64,000 nt of DNA from Halopseudomonas laoshanensis (GCF_008365385.1 NZ_QOVF01000003.1:62001-126000), one strand, 5' to 3'; shown: positions 46,502 through 55,844, counted from the stretch's first letter. Numbers and translations are program-made. The notes: generated from the letters alone by a model not told the origin.

Positions 46502-47506
46502 ATGAACGCCCTAGAACTATTCCTGTTTTCTGATTTTCTCGGTACGGCTACCTGGTTGTGGCTGGTCTTTCTCGCGGTTGTTTTCTCTCTGCTGGCCTTC
46601 GATCTCGGTGTACTGCACCGTGATGATCGAGAAATTGGCGTGCGTGAGAGTCTGTTGTTGTCCGCCGGCTACATTAGCGCCGGTCTGCTGTTTGGCCTTT
46701 GGGTATGGTCCCAGAAGGGCAGTATTGCCGGCATGGACTTCTACACCGGATTTCTGATCGAAAAATCCTTGTCCATGGACAACGTGTTCGTGATGGCGCT
46801 GATTTTCAGCTTTCTGGCTATCCCGCGGCAGTACCAGCACAAGGTGCTGTTCTGGGGGATCATGGGCGTGATCGTGCTGCGCGCGCTGATGATCGGCCTG
46901 GGCGCGGCGCTGATCCACGAGTACAGCTGGATTCTCTATGTGTTCGGTGCGTTCCTGGCGATCACCGGCGTGAAGATGCTGTTCACCAAGGTGGATGATC
47001 ATCCCGATCTTGAAAAGAATGCTTTCGTGAACTTCCTGCGTCGGCATCTGCGGGTAACCGATCGGCTCCATGAACAGCGCTTTTTCGTCAAGCAGCCTGA
47101 TGCCAGCGGCAAGCGCGTGCTCTGGGTGACGCCGCTGTTTCTGGCTCTGATCCTGATTGAGTGTGCGGACCTGGTGTTTGCCATAGACAGCGTTCCGGCG
47201 ATCTTTGCGATCACCCAGGACCCGTTTATCGTCTACACCTCGAACATCTTCGCGATCCTTGGCCTGCGCGCTCTGTACTTTGCCTTGGCTGCGATGATCC
47301 ATCGTTTCGCCTACCTGAAATACGCCCTGGCACTGGTGCTGATATTCATTGGTTCGAAGATCTTTCTGGTCGGCATCATCGGCAAGATACCCTCGAGCAT
47401 TTCCCTCGGCGTGACCCTGGCTCTGCTGGTTGGTGGTGTGCTGGTGTCGCTCTACAAAACACGCGGCCAGCCGCCGCACGTCATCGACGGGTCCCCCCAC
47501 GTCTGA
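46502..47506 (+). CDS. TerC/Alx family integral membrane protein
   Basis: 334 residues with about nine membrane helices. Family motifs: YTGFLIEKSLSMDNVFVMALIF (around 80-101) and LIECADLVFAIDSVPAIFAITQDPFIVYTSNIFAILGLRALYF (around 218-260), each with the acidic residues thought to bind metal. Alx/TerC proteins are linked to manganese export, alkaline pH response and tellurite resistance; no other ter genes are nearby, so the Alx-type role is more likely. AAGGAGG five bases before ATG 46502 decides the start over an in-frame ATG at 46457. Confidence 0.93.
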   Translation: MNALELFLFSDFLGTATWLWLVFLAVVFSLLAFDLGVLHRDDREIGVRESLLLSAGYISAGLLFGLWVWSQKGSIAGMDFYTGFLIEKSLSMDNVFVMALIFSFLAIPRQYQHKVLFWGIMGVIVLRALMIGLGAALIHEYSWILYVFGAFLAITGVKMLFTKVDDHPDLEKNAFVNFLRRHLRVTDRLHEQRFFVKQPDASGKRVLWVTPLFLALILIECADLVFAIDSVPAIFAITQDPFIVYTSNIFAILGLRALYFALAAMIHRFAYLKYALALVLIFIGSKIFLVGIIGKIPSSISLGVTLALLVGGVLVSLYKTRGQPPHVIDGSPHV

Positions 47507-47514
47507 GTGCTGTT

Positions 47515-47536
47515 CGGGAGGCCGATTGGCCTCCCG
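47515..47536 (+). terminator. Perfect hairpin after the TerC gene
   Basis: CGGGAGGCC (47515-47523) and GGCCTCCCG (47528-47536) pair over 9 bp around the loop GATT, nine bases past the TerC stop. No T-run follows, and the small lipoprotein gene begins 25 bases later, so it may only weaken read-through or stabilise the upstream message. Confidence 0.5.
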
Positions 47537-47561
47537 GGCAAACTATCTGGAAGGTGAAAAC

Positions 47562-47873
47562 ATGAATATCAAGACGCGCTACATATCACTGCCAGCCCTT
47601 GGTCTGGCGCTGCTGATACTCACCGGCTGTGAGGCCGCAGAACAATCTGCCCAGGAACTGTTCGACGAGACCGTCGAAAAGACGACCGAAGCGGCCCGTG
47701 AGCTGGTTAACGAGACCCTTGCTGATGCAATGGAGCAGATGAACGAAACGATTGATGGCGTGCAGGACGATGTCGACAAGACATTGGGCAAGCCCGAGAA
47801 AGAAGAACCGCAAACCGAACAGGAGGCTGACGAACCCACCCTCACCGAAGAGGCCCGCACCCATGAGGCGTGA
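47562..47873 (+). CDS. Small lipoprotein with acidic amphipathic region
   Basis: 103 residues: signal peptide with lipobox ILTGC (Cys23), then a long helical, acidic stretch of heptad character (AEQSAQELFDETVEKTTEAARELVNETLADAMEQMNETIDGV) and a charged, proline-containing E/T-rich tail. Probably anchored in the outer or inner membrane. Family and function not recognised. GGAAGGTG is 5 bases upstream of ATG 47562. It follows the TerC gene in the same direction, but a hairpin lies between them. Confidence 0.75.
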   Translation: MNIKTRYISLPALGLALLILTGCEAAEQSAQELFDETVEKTTEAARELVNETLADAMEQMNETIDGVQDDVDKTLGKPEKEEPQTEQEADEPTLTEEARTHEA

Positions 47874-47899
47874 TCAATAGCGATAAAAGCGGACCGGAC

Positions 47900-47923
47900 G
47901 CCAGACGATTGCTAATCGCTGGC
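47900..47923. terminator. Hairpin between small lipoprotein gene and trmB
   Basis: GCCAG-A-CGATT (47900-47910) pairs with AATCGCTGGC (47914-47923), ten base pairs with one bulged A and a 3-base loop, in the spacer between converging genes. No T-run; a bidirectional terminator is possible. Confidence 0.35.
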
Positions 47924-47971
47924 TGGCCTGGCTGACAGGTGAGGTTCGGCGTATTGACGAGCCCTGTCGGC

Positions 47972-48712
47972 TTACTCAATCCGCTCGAACTTCAGATCCC
48001 ACACCCCATGCCCCAACCGCTCACCACGGCGCTCAAACTTGGTGATCGGGCGCTCTTCCGGGCGCGGTACGTAGGTGCCGTCTTCGGCCAGATTGCGATA
48101 GCCCGGCGCAGCGCTCATGACTTCCAGCATGTGCTCGGCATAGGCTTCCCAGTCGGTCGCCATATGGAATACGCCGCCGATCTTCAGCTTGCTGCGTAAC
48201 TGCTCGGCAAAGGCCAGCTGCACGATGCGGCGCTTGTTGTGCTTCTTCTTGTGCCAGGGATCGGGGAAGAACAGCAGGACGCGGTCGAGACTGGCGTCGG
48301 GGATGCACTGGTTGAGCACTTCGATGGCGTCACAGTCGAATACGCGCAGGTTGTCGATACCCGCGGTCAGTACGCCATTGAGCAGCGAACCCACGCCGGG
48401 GCGGTGTACTTCCACACCGATAAAGTCCTGCTCGGGCGCGGCCTGGGCCATTTCCAGCAGGGACTGGCCCATGCCGAAGCCAATCTCCAGGGTGCGCGGC
48501 GCTTCGCGGCCGAACAGCGCATCCAGATTCAGCAGCCCGTTTTCCAGATTCAGCCCGAAGCGCGGCCAGCCCAGATCGATGCCGCGTTTCTGCGCGTCGG
48601 TCATGCGTCCCGCGCGCATCACGAAGCTGCGGATGGCGCGGCGCGGGAAGCTTGATTCGGCACCGGCCTCGGGGAGGTCGGCGGTGTCGGGCAGATCGTG
48701 GTTGTCGGTCAT
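47972..48712 (-). CDS. trmB: tRNA (guanine-N7-)-methyltransferase
   Basis: Methylates N7 of G46 in the variable loop of tRNAs with SAM. About 246 residues with the SAM loop [15 protein letters not shown] (~75-89), [13 protein letters not shown], and the TrmB signature [18 protein letters not shown] (~147-164). The N-terminal ~35 residues are a variable extension. ATG 48712 is chosen; a TTG at 48733 is also in frame. Same strand and next to thiG, an order seen in Pseudomonas. Confidence 0.95.
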   Translation of the reverse strand: MTDNHDLPDTADLPEAGAESSFPRRAIRSFVMRAGRMTDAQKRGIDLGWPRFGLNLENGLLNLDALFGREAPRTLEIGFGMGQSLLEMAQAAPEQDFIGVEVHRPGVGSLLNGVLTAGIDNLRVFDCDAIEVLNQCIPDASLDRVLLFFPDPWHKKKHNKRRIVQLAFAEQLRSKLKIGGVFHMATDWEAYAEHMLEVMSAAPGYRNLAEDGTYVPRPEERPITKFERRGERLGHGVWDLKFERIE

Positions 48713-48775
48713 GTCGGGCTCGGTTGCGTGCAAAGGCTGCTCTGATACGGGATCAGAGCGTGCCGGAAAAAAGAT

Positions 48776-49567
48776 TCAGACGAAGGTGCCGTCCAGCGGT
48801 GACGACGCCGTGGCGTACAGCTTGCGCGGCATGCGCCCAGCCAGGTAGGCGCTGCGGCCGGCCAGTATGGCGTGCTTCATCGCTTCAGCCATCAGTACCG
48901 GCTTCTGCGCATGGGCAATGGCCGAGTTCATCAACACCCCGGCGCAGCCCAGCTCCATGGCGATGGCGGCATCAGACGCAGTACCCACACCGGCATCAAC
49001 CAGTACCGGCACCGTGGCTTCTTCCAGAATGATCCGCAGGTTGTAGGGGTTGCAGATGCCCAGACCCGAGCCGATCAAGCCGGCCAGCGGCATCACCGCC
49101 ACACAGCCCATCTCCGCCAACTGGCGGGCAATGATCGGGTCATCGCTGGTGTAGACCATCACGTCGAAGCCGTCTTTGACCAGCACTTCGGCGGCCTTGA
49201 TGGTTTCGATCACGTTGGGGAACAGGGTCTTCTGATCGGCCAGTACTTCCAGCTTTACCAGCTTGTGGCCGTCCAGCAGTTCGCGCGCCAGGCGGCAGGT
49301 GCGCACCGCATCTTCGGCGGTATAGCAGCCCGCGGTATTCGGCAGGATGGTGTAACGATCCGGCGGGATCACATCCAGCAGATTCGGCTCGTCAGGGTTC
49401 TGGCCAATATTGCTGCGGCGGATCGCCACCGTGACGATTTCCGCGCCAGAGGCTTCAATAGCGGCGCGGGTTTCGTCCATATCCTTGTACTTTCCGGTAC
49501 CCACCAGCAGACGGGAGCGGTAACGCACGCCGGCAATTTCAAAGGCGTCCTGATTGGTATCTGTCAT
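48776..49567 (-). CDS. thiG: Thiazole synthase
   Basis: Forms the thiazole phosphate of thiamine from deoxyxylulose phosphate, dehydroglycine/iminoacetate and the thiocarboxylate of ThiS. 263 residues, TIM barrel: [17 protein letters not shown], the active-lysine segment [30 protein letters not shown] and [35 protein letters not shown] at 49567 follows GGAG. thiS lies 19 bases upstream, so sulfur carrier and synthase are co-expressed. Confidence 0.96.
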   Translation of the reverse strand: MTDTNQDAFEIAGVRYRSRLLVGTGKYKDMDETRAAIEASGAEIVTVAIRRSNIGQNPDEPNLLDVIPPDRYTILPNTAGCYTAEDAVRTCRLARELLDGHKLVKLEVLADQKTLFPNVIETIKAAEVLVKDGFDVMVYTSDDPIIARQLAEMGCVAVMPLAGLIGSGLGICNPYNLRIILEEATVPVLVDAGVGTASDAAIAMELGCAGVLMNSAIAHAQKPVLMAEAMKHAILAGRSAYLAGRMPRKLYATASSPLDGTFV

Positions 49568-49586
49568 GAGGGTCTCCGATGGGCGG

Positions 49587-49787
49587 CTAGCCGCCGCCGA
49601 TGGCTTGGACAATTTCCACTCGGTCGCCTTCGGCCAACCGGGTTTGGGCGTGCTCGCTGCGCGGCACGATCTCCAGATTCAGTTCCACGGCCAGTCGCTT
49701 GCCGGTCAGCCCCATGCGCTCAAGCAGCTCGGTAACACTGAGCGGGTGATCGAGGGAGCAGGCTTCGCCATTCAGTTGGATCTGCAT
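49587..49787 (-). CDS. thiS: Sulfur carrier protein ThiS
   Basis: 66-residue ubiquitin-like protein. The start MQIQLNGEA and the end [10 protein letters not shown], with the C-terminal glycines that become the thiocarboxylate, are diagnostic. It donates sulfur to ThiG, encoded immediately downstream. Only 98 bases separate its start from the DUF423 gene upstream, so it may share that promoter or have one of its own. Confidence 0.94.
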   Translation of the reverse strand: MQIQLNGEACSLDHPLSVTELLERMGLTGKRLAVELNLEIVPRSEHAQTRLAEGDRVEIVQAIGGG

Positions 49788-49885
49788 GGGTAAGGTCTCT
49801 GTGGTCGTGCGGGAAAGGCCGCATTATAACGCGACGGGCGCCGCTGTGGCCACGCCGCGCCCAACTCACGCGGCATGATACGCAC

Positions 49886-50260
49886 TTAAAGATGACGCCA
49901 CACACCAATGCCCAGGCATAGCCAGCCGAGCAGAAACGCCACACCGCCAAAGGGCGTGATAATGCCCAGCTTGGTCACGCCGGTCAGGGCCATCACGTAC
50001 AGGCTGCCGGAAAACAGCAGCATACCCAGCACGAGCAGCGCCCCGGCGCTCTTGAACAGCGTTGCCTCCGGCCAGCGCAGCAACAACAGCGCCACGCCCA
50101 TCAGTGCTGCAGTGTGCCAGAGCTGATACTGCACACCGGTCTGAAAAGCGCCGAGCAGATTTTCCGGCAGACGGCTGCGCAGGCCGTGGGCGGCGAACGC
50201 GCCCAGTGCCACGCCGGTAAAGCCACTGAATGACGCCAGTAGAAGCAATAGTTTGGCCAA
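49886..50260 (-). CDS. DUF423 (YgdD) family small membrane protein
   Basis: About 124 residues with four predicted membrane helices and the DUF423 signature GAFAAHGL near the N-terminus, followed by FQTGVQYQLWHTAALMGVALL. Inner-membrane protein of unknown function. Start: TTG at 50260 is preceded 8 bases upstream by GGAGG and gives MAKLLLLLASFSGFTGVALGAF, the normal family N-terminus; the longer GTG frame to 50326 would cross the divergent mtgA start. Divergent from mtgA with 53 bases between starts. Confidence 0.88.
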   Translation of the reverse strand: MAKLLLLLASFSGFTGVALGAFAAHGLRSRLPENLLGAFQTGVQYQLWHTAALMGVALLLLRWPEATLFKSAGALLVLGMLLFSGSLYVMALTGVTKLGIITPFGGVAFLLGWLCLGIGVWRHL

Positions 50261-50313
50261 GCTTGAATCCTCCGTTCTATACTGCGGGTCAAGCCGCCCA
50301 GACGACTCACCGC

Positions 50314-51069
50314 ATGTTGAAAACACTCTTTCTCAAGATCAGCAAATGGCTGATCATTCTCATGGCATTAAGCCTGATTCCGGTCATTCTGCTGCGCTGG
50401 GTGCCCTCCCCCGGTTCGGCGCTGATGGTCGAGCGCTGGTTCGAGTTTCGTCAGGACGACAACCCCACCGAGATCCGCCGGCAGTGGGTGCCTTACAAGA
50501 GCATACCCGAGAGTATGAAGATGGCGGTGATTGCTGGTGAAGATCAGCGGTTTGCCGAGCACTTCGGCTTCGACCTGGAAGCGATCAAGGCGGCGGTGGA
50601 GCATAACCGTCAGGGCGGCAGCCTGCGTGGCGCCAGCACCCTGACCCAACAGGTAGCCAAGAATCAGTTTCTCTGGTCGGGGCGCAGTTGGCCGCGCAAG
50701 GCACTGGAAGCCTGGTTCACCCTGTGGATCGAAGTGCTCTGGCCGAAGCAGCGCATTCTGGAAATCTATCTGAATATTGTCGAATGGGATGAAGGTGTGT
50801 TTGGTGTTCAGGCCGCAGCCCAGCAACACTTCGGCATTGATGCCAGCTACCTGTCCGATCGCCATGCCGCGCAGCTGGCCGCGGTACTGCCGAATCCGCG
50901 CGAATGGAGTGCGGCGGCCCCGCCGGCGCATGTGCAGCGCCGCGCCAGCTGGATTCAACGCCAGTCCCGGCAGTTGGGCGGCGCGCATTACCTGCGCGAG
51001 ATGGAAGCCGGCCGGCCGCTACCGGAATGGCTGAGCCTGAGCTACTGGCGCAACCGTCTCGAGGTATAG
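50314..51069 (+). CDS. mtgA: Monofunctional biosynthetic peptidoglycan transglycosylase
   Basis: Polymerises glycan chains from lipid II without a transpeptidase domain. 251 residues: membrane anchor ~12-28, then a GT51 domain with catalytic E76 in AGEDQRFAEHFGFD, the GGSLRGASTLTQQVAKN motif, and a second acidic motif region (EIYLNIVEWDEGVFGVQAAAQQHFG). ATG 50314 has no strong ribosome site. Converges on the next gene with 4 bases between stops. Confidence 0.94.
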   Translation: MLKTLFLKISKWLIILMALSLIPVILLRWVPSPGSALMVERWFEFRQDDNPTEIRRQWVPYKSIPESMKMAVIAGEDQRFAEHFGFDLEAIKAAVEHNRQGGSLRGASTLTQQVAKNQFLWSGRSWPRKALEAWFTLWIEVLWPKQRILEIYLNIVEWDEGVFGVQAAAQQHFGIDASYLSDRHAAQLAAVLPNPREWSAAAPPAHVQRRASWIQRQSRQLGGAHYLREMEAGRPLPEWLSLSYWRNRLEV

Positions 51070-51073
51070 CCCT

Positions 51074-51685
51074 TTAGCGGTTACCGCGCAGGCCGAACAT
51101 GATCGAGTAGGCTTCCTCACCGGTCACCGCCACCACGATGCCCGCACGGCCGTAAACCCAGGCCTGATCATCGCCGCTGACCTCCATGCGCATGTCCGGC
51201 TCACCCAGGGTGGCGATAATACGTTGGGTTTCAATCGGCTTGAACGGCATCAGGCTCATGCGCTCCACCGGCTGACCAACCAATGCGGCGGCGACCGCCG
51301 GCGATACGGATTGGTCGGCCATGTCGGCTTTCCAGTCCTGCGCTTGCTTCAGGCTTTCCATACGCTGCTCGTCCAGGCTGATAACCGCCTGCATCCGCCA
51401 GTCGGCGTCATCGCTCTGAATAACATGCCGGCTGACCAGTTGCGGTTCGCCGTCGGCACTGATCATCCATAGCTCGCCGGTCTCGCCCATCACGGCCACC
51501 ACATCGGCCAGGGTCAGATTGCCGTCACGCAGCGGAGCCCAGAGGCGTTCCTCGTAGGTAGCTCGCCACTGCATGGGTTCGGGCTCCGCGCCGGGCCGGT
51601 CCATGATCCAGTTACCCAGGGCAAACAGACCAATGATGATCAGACTGAAAAACGTGGCCATACCAAGGCGCGGGCGAAATGCCAT
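51074..51685 (-). CDS. Conserved hypothetical membrane-anchored protein
   Basis: About 203 residues. N-terminal membrane helix at ~10-27 (MATFFSLIIIGLFALGNWIM) after a short basic start, then a soluble domain that probably faces the periplasm (ERLWAPLRDGNLTLADVVAVMGETGELWMISADG ... YGRAGIVVAVTGEEAYSIMFGL). No family recognised beyond its conserved place between mtgA and rpoH in Pseudomonas. ATG 51685 has GGAG about 7 bases before it. It lies downstream of rpoH on the same strand, behind the rpoH terminator. Confidence 0.75.
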   Translation of the reverse strand: MAFRPRLGMATFFSLIIIGLFALGNWIMDRPGAEPEPMQWRATYEERLWAPLRDGNLTLADVVAVMGETGELWMISADGEPQLVSRHVIQSDDADWRMQAVISLDEQRMESLKQAQDWKADMADQSVSPAVAAALVGQPVERMSLMPFKPIETQRIIATLGEPDMRMEVSGDDQAWVYGRAGIVVAVTGEEAYSIMFGLRGNR

Positions 51686-51754
51686 GTGAAGCTCCGATTG
51701 TTGTTTGAACGGGGGATTATGCGGGCTGGACGGGTTAGCTGCCAGCCAGGCCAC

Positions 51755-51781
51755 AAAAAAGGCATCCCGAAGGATGCCTTT
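51755..51781 (-). terminator. Intrinsic terminator of rpoH
   Basis: On the minus strand AAAGGCATCC and GGATGCCTTT pair perfectly (10 bp, plus-strand 51758-51781) around a TTCG tetraloop, and the 3' arm runs into six T. It starts 22 bases after the rpoH stop codon. The clearest intrinsic terminator in the window. Confidence 0.92.
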
Positions 51782-51803
51782 GATTCAACGCCTGGCCGGA
51801 AAA

Positions 51804-52670
51804 TCAGAGATCGTCTTCAGTCTCGAGGTTCTTCTTCAGCTTGTTCATAGCGTTCTTTTCCAACTGACGAATGCGCTCAGCCGATACCTGATATTTGGCT
51901 GCCAATTCGTGCAACGTAGCTTTTTCTTCAGCCAGCCAGCGCTGGTAAAGAATATCGCGGCTGCGCTCGTCCAGCTGTTCCAGGCCTTGCTGCAGCTGAT
52001 GGACCGAGCTGTCGGACCAGTCTGCGGACTCCAGTTGGGTCGCCGGGTCGTAGCGCTTGTCTTCCAGGTAATGCACCGGCGCGTAAGCTACGGTGTCATC
52101 TTCATCGTCCTGGGCGCCATCAAAGCCCAAATCCTGACCATATAGTCGGCTTTCCATCTCGCGCACTTCGCGCGTGGCCACACCCAGATCCGCCGCTACC
52201 GCATCGACTTCATCCTGGGACAACCACGAAAGCTTTTTCTTCGCGCTGCGCAGATTGAAGAACAGTTTGCGCTGGGCCTTGGTGGTGGCGACCTTGACGA
52301 TGCGCCAGTTGCGCAGAATGAACTCGTGAATCTCGGCGCGGATCCAGTGCACGGCGAAGGACACCAGACGCACACCCATTTCCGGGTTGAAGCGCTTGAC
52401 CGCCTTCATCAGGCCGACGTTGCCTTCCTGCACCAGGTCGGACTGGTTGAGGCCGTAACCGGAGTAGCTGCGCGCGATGTGCACGACAAAGCGCAGGTGC
52501 GACATAACCAGTTGACGTGCCGCTTCGAGATCTTCGTTGTAGTACAAGCGATCAGCCAGCGTGCGCTCTTCCTCGACGCTCAGAATCGGGATGGCGCTTA
52601 CTGTCTGAACGTAGGCCTCCAGATTCGCGCCTGGGACCAGACTGTGTATGGGCTGCAACGCAGTGCTCAT
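51804..52670 (-). CDS. rpoH: RNA polymerase sigma-32 (heat shock sigma factor)
   Basis: 288 residues. Region 2 ([55 protein letters not shown]) and region 4 ([28 protein letters not shown]) are intact, and [15 protein letters not shown] is the RpoH box specific to heat shock sigma factors. Directs transcription of chaperone and protease genes; activity is normally set by DnaK and FtsH. The 140-bp spacer to ftsX contains an AlgU/sigma-E-like promoter. GGAG precedes the ATG. Confidence 0.97.
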   Translation of the reverse strand: MSTALQPIHSLVPGANLEAYVQTVSAIPILSVEEERTLADRLYYNEDLEAARQLVMSHLRFVVHIARSYSGYGLNQSDLVQEGNVGLMKAVKRFNPEMGVRLVSFAVHWIRAEIHEFILRNWRIVKVATTKAQRKLFFNLRSAKKKLSWLSQDEVDAVAADLGVATREVREMESRLYGQDLGFDGAQDDEDDTVAYAPVHYLEDKRYDPATQLESADWSDSSVHQLQQGLEQLDERSRDILYQRWLAEEKATLHELAAKYQVSAERIRQLEKNAMNKLKKNLETEDDL

Positions 52671-52714
52671 GCTTGAACTCCAAGAAAATGGTAGCCGAGT
52701 GTATCACTCCGGAC

Positions 52715-52742
52715 TAAGAGTGTGAATGCCTTGGATAAGTTC
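52715..52742 (-). promoter_or_regulatory. AlgU/sigma-E-type promoter of rpoH
   Basis: On the minus strand GAACTT (plus 52737-52742) is followed after 17 bases by TCTTA (52715-52719), close to the AlgU/sigma-E consensus GAACTT-N16/17-TCTGA. It ends 44 bases before the rpoH start. In P. aeruginosa and E. coli rpoH has an envelope-stress sigma promoter, which supports the call. Confidence 0.6.
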
Positions 52743-52810
52743 CCTTACAACAACCTATGGCCATATAAATCAACAGCTTGCGTCTAAAAACAGAGTGTTT
52801 TACCTGCATT

Positions 52811-53863
52811 TTACTGCGGCTGTATGTCGCGGATATGACGCCCGACTGCCAACCAGGCGCCAACCAGGCCCAGCAGCATGGCACCCGCCACCAGGCTCAG
52901 GCCATCGACCACCGGCATCCCGGCCAGTTCGAAGTCGCTTTGATAGAGTGCGGCAACCTCGCGCACGGTGCCATTCAACCAAAGCATGCCCAGGCCCAGT
53001 AGCAACCAGGCCAACAGCCCGGCCAACAGCCCATAGAGCACGCCGATATACAGGAACGGTCGGCGCACGAAGGCATCGGTGCCGCCGACCAGCTTGATCA
53101 CCAGAATCTCGTTGCGCCGGCTTTCAATCGCCAGGCGAATGGTATTGGTCATCACCAGTAACAGCGCCAGCACCAGCAATACCGCCAGACCGCCGGTAAA
53201 GCGTTCCAGCATGGCGAGGATGCTGGTCAGGCGTTCGATCCAGAGCAAATCAATCTGCACCAGCTCCACACCGGGTAGCGCGGCCAGCTGATCACGCACC
53301 GGCTCCAATGCCGCCGCGCCGCCGTCGATACTCGCCGGGGTCACCACGATCACCGAGGGCAATGGATTGTAGGACAGCTGCTGCAACGCCTCGCCCATGC
53401 CCGAATGCTGTTGAAACTCTTCGAGCGCCAGCGCCTTGTCGAGCAAGGTGGCTTCGGCCACGCCCTCCAGCGCCTGGATATCGCCGAGCAGTTGCTCCGC
53501 CGCTTCGCTGGAGACGCTGTCCTGCAGGTAGACCGATAGTTGCGCCGCCCGCTGCCAATCCACGCCCAAGCGCTCGACCTGACCGATCAGCACGGCCAGC
53601 CCCATGGGCAAAGCCAGCACGATCGTCATCACCAGAATCGTCATGGCGCTGCTGAGCGGGTGATGGCGTACGCGATCAACCGCCTGGCGGGCACTGGCGC
53701 GGTGGCTGCCGGCCCAACTGCGCAGCGGATGCCGCCAGCTGCGCTCGGAGCGCGCTGCGCCTTTGGCCGGTGCCTTTTGCGGGCGCTTGACGGTTTTACC
53801 GGCGGCTTTATCAGCCGTTTTGCCAAGCGCTTTACCGGGTGCCTTGCGTTTGTCTTCAGCCAT
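52811..53863 (-). CDS. ftsX: Cell division protein FtsX
   Basis: Membrane partner of FtsE; at the divisome the pair controls peptidoglycan hydrolase activity through periplasmic activators. About 350 residues: basic cytoplasmic N-terminus rich in K/A/G (residues 1-75), helix ~80-100, periplasmic loop ~100-230, then three helices near 240-340, the usual FtsX topology. ATG 53863 has GGTGA 6 bases upstream; ATG 53875 is also in frame. It overlaps the ftsE end, indicating coupling. Confidence 0.94.
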   Translation of the reverse strand: MAEDKRKAPGKALGKTADKAAGKTVKRPQKAPAKGAARSERSWRHPLRSWAGSHRASARQAVDRVRHHPLSSAMTILVMTIVLALPMGLAVLIGQVERLGVDWQRAAQLSVYLQDSVSSEAAEQLLGDIQALEGVAEATLLDKALALEEFQQHSGMGEALQQLSYNPLPSVIVVTPASIDGGAAALEPVRDQLAALPGVELVQIDLLWIERLTSILAMLERFTGGLAVLLVLALLLVMTNTIRLAIESRRNEILVIKLVGGTDAFVRRPFLYIGVLYGLLAGLLAWLLLGLGMLWLNGTVREVAALYQSDFELAGMPVVDGLSLVAGAMLLGLVGAWLAVGRHIRDIQPQ

Positions 53864-54527
53864 GCTGATCACCATCCCTGAGCAAAGTGCCCTGATCGAG
53901 CGTCAACATGCGGTGGTCCAGCGTGGCGATCAAGGGTAGATCGTGACTGGCAATGATCACCGTCACGCCCACCCGGTTGAAATCTTCAAACAGCCCCATG
54001 ATCTCGGCTGACAGCTCCGGATCCAGGTTACCGGTGGGTTCGTCCGCCAGCAGCAAAGCCGGTTTGTGCACTACCGCACGGGCAATGCCGACGCGCTGCT
54101 GCTCACCGCCGGACAGCGCAATCGGGTACAGCGCCTCGCGGCTCAGCAGGCCAACTTTGTCCAGGGCTGCGCGTACGCGACGGCCGATCTCGTCTGGCGG
54201 CGTGCCATTGATAATCAGCGGCAGCGCGACGTTGTCGAATACCGTGCGGTCGAACAGCAACTGGTGATTCTGGAACACCACGCCGACCTGGCGGCGCAGA
54301 TAGGGGATGTCATCACTGCTCAGCTCTGCCAAATTCTGCCCGCCGACATGCACCTGCCCGGAGCTGGGACGCTCCATGCACATGATCAATTTGAGCAGCG
54401 TGCTCTTGCCCGCGCCGGAATGCCCGGTGATAAACACCATTTCGCCGGTCTTGATATGCAAGCTGAGCTTGTTCAAGCCCATATGACCGTTGGGGTAGCG
54501 TTTGCTGACCTGATCGAAACGAATCAT
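53856..54527 (-). CDS. ftsE: Cell division ATP-binding protein FtsE
   Basis: ABC-type ATPase of 223 residues: Walker A GHSGAGKSTLL (~36-46), Q-loop VFQNHQLL, signature LSGGEQQR and Walker B LLLADEPTGNLD, then the H-loop IASHD. Begins MIRFDQVSKRYPNGHMGL. Drives conformational change of FtsX. The ATG is 3 bases after the ftsY stop codon, and its 3' end overlaps ftsX; ftsY-ftsE-ftsX followed by rpoH is the standard gammaproteobacterial order. Confidence 0.96.
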   Translation of the reverse strand: MIRFDQVSKRYPNGHMGLNKLSLHIKTGEMVFITGHSGAGKSTLLKLIMCMERPSSGQVHVGGQNLAELSSDDIPYLRRQVGVVFQNHQLLFDRTVFDNVALPLIINGTPPDEIGRRVRAALDKVGLLSREALYPIALSGGEQQRVGIARAVVHKPALLLADEPTGNLDPELSAEIMGLFEDFNRVGVTVIIASHDLPLIATLDHRMLTLDQGTLLRDGDQHG

Positions 54528-54530
54528 GAC

Positions 54531-55736
54531 TTAATCGCGCCCAAACAGGGCTTTGACAAACTCCGAGGCGGTGAAGGGACGCAGATCGTCGATCTGCTCG
54601 CCCACGCCAATAAAGCGGATCGGCAAACCAAACTGCTTGGCTAGCGCAAAGATCACCCCGCCCTTGGCGGTCCCGTCGAGCTTGGTCAGCGCCAGGCCGG
54701 TCAGGCCCACTGCCTGGTCAAACAGCTTGGTCTGAGAAATCGCGTTCTGGCCGGTACCGGCATCCAGCACCAGCAGCACTTCATGCGGCGCTTCCGGATC
54801 GAGCTTGGCCAGCACACGCTTGACCTTCTTCAGCTCGTCCATGAGGTTGTCTTTATTGTGCAGACGGCCCGCGGTATCGGCGATCAGTACGTCTGCACCA
54901 CGGGATTTCGCGGCCTGCAGCGCGTCAAAAATGACTGACGCGGAATCGGCGCCGGTATGCTGGGCGACCACCGGGATCTTGTTGCGCTCACCCCAGACCT
55001 GCAATTGCTCGACGGCGGCGGCGCGGAAGGTATCGCCCGCGGCCAGCATCACCTGCTTGCCCTCGCCCTGCAGACGCTTGGCCAGTTTGCCAATGGTGGT
55101 GGTTTTACCCACGCCATTAACGCCCACCACCAGAATCACAAAGGGCTTTTTATCCGCACTGATGACCATCGGCTTGGCCACATTGGCCAGCAAGGCCTCC
55201 AGCTCATTCTGCAGCGCGGTATACAGCGCCTTGCGGTTGGACAGCTGGTGGCGGCGCACGCGGGATTGCAGCGATTCCATGATCAGGGTCGCGGCTTCAA
55301 TGCCCACATCGGCCATCAGCAGACGGGTTTCGAGCTCTTCGAGCAGCTCGTCATCGATATCCTTTTCACCCAGGAACAGATTGGCCATGCCGTCGCCCAG
55401 ATTGACACTGGTCTTCGACAGGCCCTGCTTCATCCGGGCAAAAAAGCCCTGGGGCTCTTTGCTCTGCTCCGTGGCTGCTTCAGTGCCCGGCTCCACAGTT
55501 TCGGCACTGCCTAGGCCGGCGAACAGCGACGCAGCCGCGTCCTTCGCCGCCTGGTCATGGCTGGCGGGTGCCTGGTCAGCAGCGGCAGGCGGCTGTTCAG
55601 TACTGGCAGGCGCGGAGGGAGCTTCTTCCTGCTTGCGACGCCCCCAGCCAAACAGGCCTTTTTTCTCGGCTTTGGCCTTGTCCTGCGCGCTTTTGGGTGC
55701 TTCGGGGTGTTCTGGCTTGTCTTTGGAACCAAACAT
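54531..55736 (-). CDS. ftsY: Signal recognition particle receptor FtsY
   Basis: GTPase that docks ribosome-SRP complexes at the inner membrane. 401 residues: charged A domain (1-~100, MFGSKDKPEHPEAPKSAQDKAKAEKKG and an acidic/Ala-rich stretch), N domain (~105-185) and G domain with G1 GVNGVGKTTTIGKLA, G3 DTAGRLHNKDNLM and TKLDGTAKGG. First gene of the ftsYEX operon, divergent from the M16 peptidase pair. Confidence 0.97.
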   Translation of the reverse strand: MFGSKDKPEHPEAPKSAQDKAKAEKKGLFGWGRRKQEEAPSAPASTEQPPAAADQAPASHDQAAKDAAASLFAGLGSAETVEPGTEAATEQSKEPQGFFARMKQGLSKTSVNLGDGMANLFLGEKDIDDELLEELETRLLMADVGIEAATLIMESLQSRVRRHQLSNRKALYTALQNELEALLANVAKPMVISADKKPFVILVVGVNGVGKTTTIGKLAKRLQGEGKQVMLAAGDTFRAAAVEQLQVWGERNKIPVVAQHTGADSASVIFDALQAAKSRGADVLIADTAGRLHNKDNLMDELKKVKRVLAKLDPEAPHEVLLVLDAGTGQNAISQTKLFDQAVGLTGLALTKLDGTAKGGVIFALAKQFGLPIRFIGVGEQIDDLRPFTASEFVKALFGRD

Positions 55737-55844
55737 TGACGATCACTATCTATGGCTGGCGGCGGCTGTTTAGCCACCGCGTTGAAGGTTGGGTTATCCT
55801 ACCCCACTTCCGCCGCAGGCGGTAAGTTCCTACAGGATGCATGC

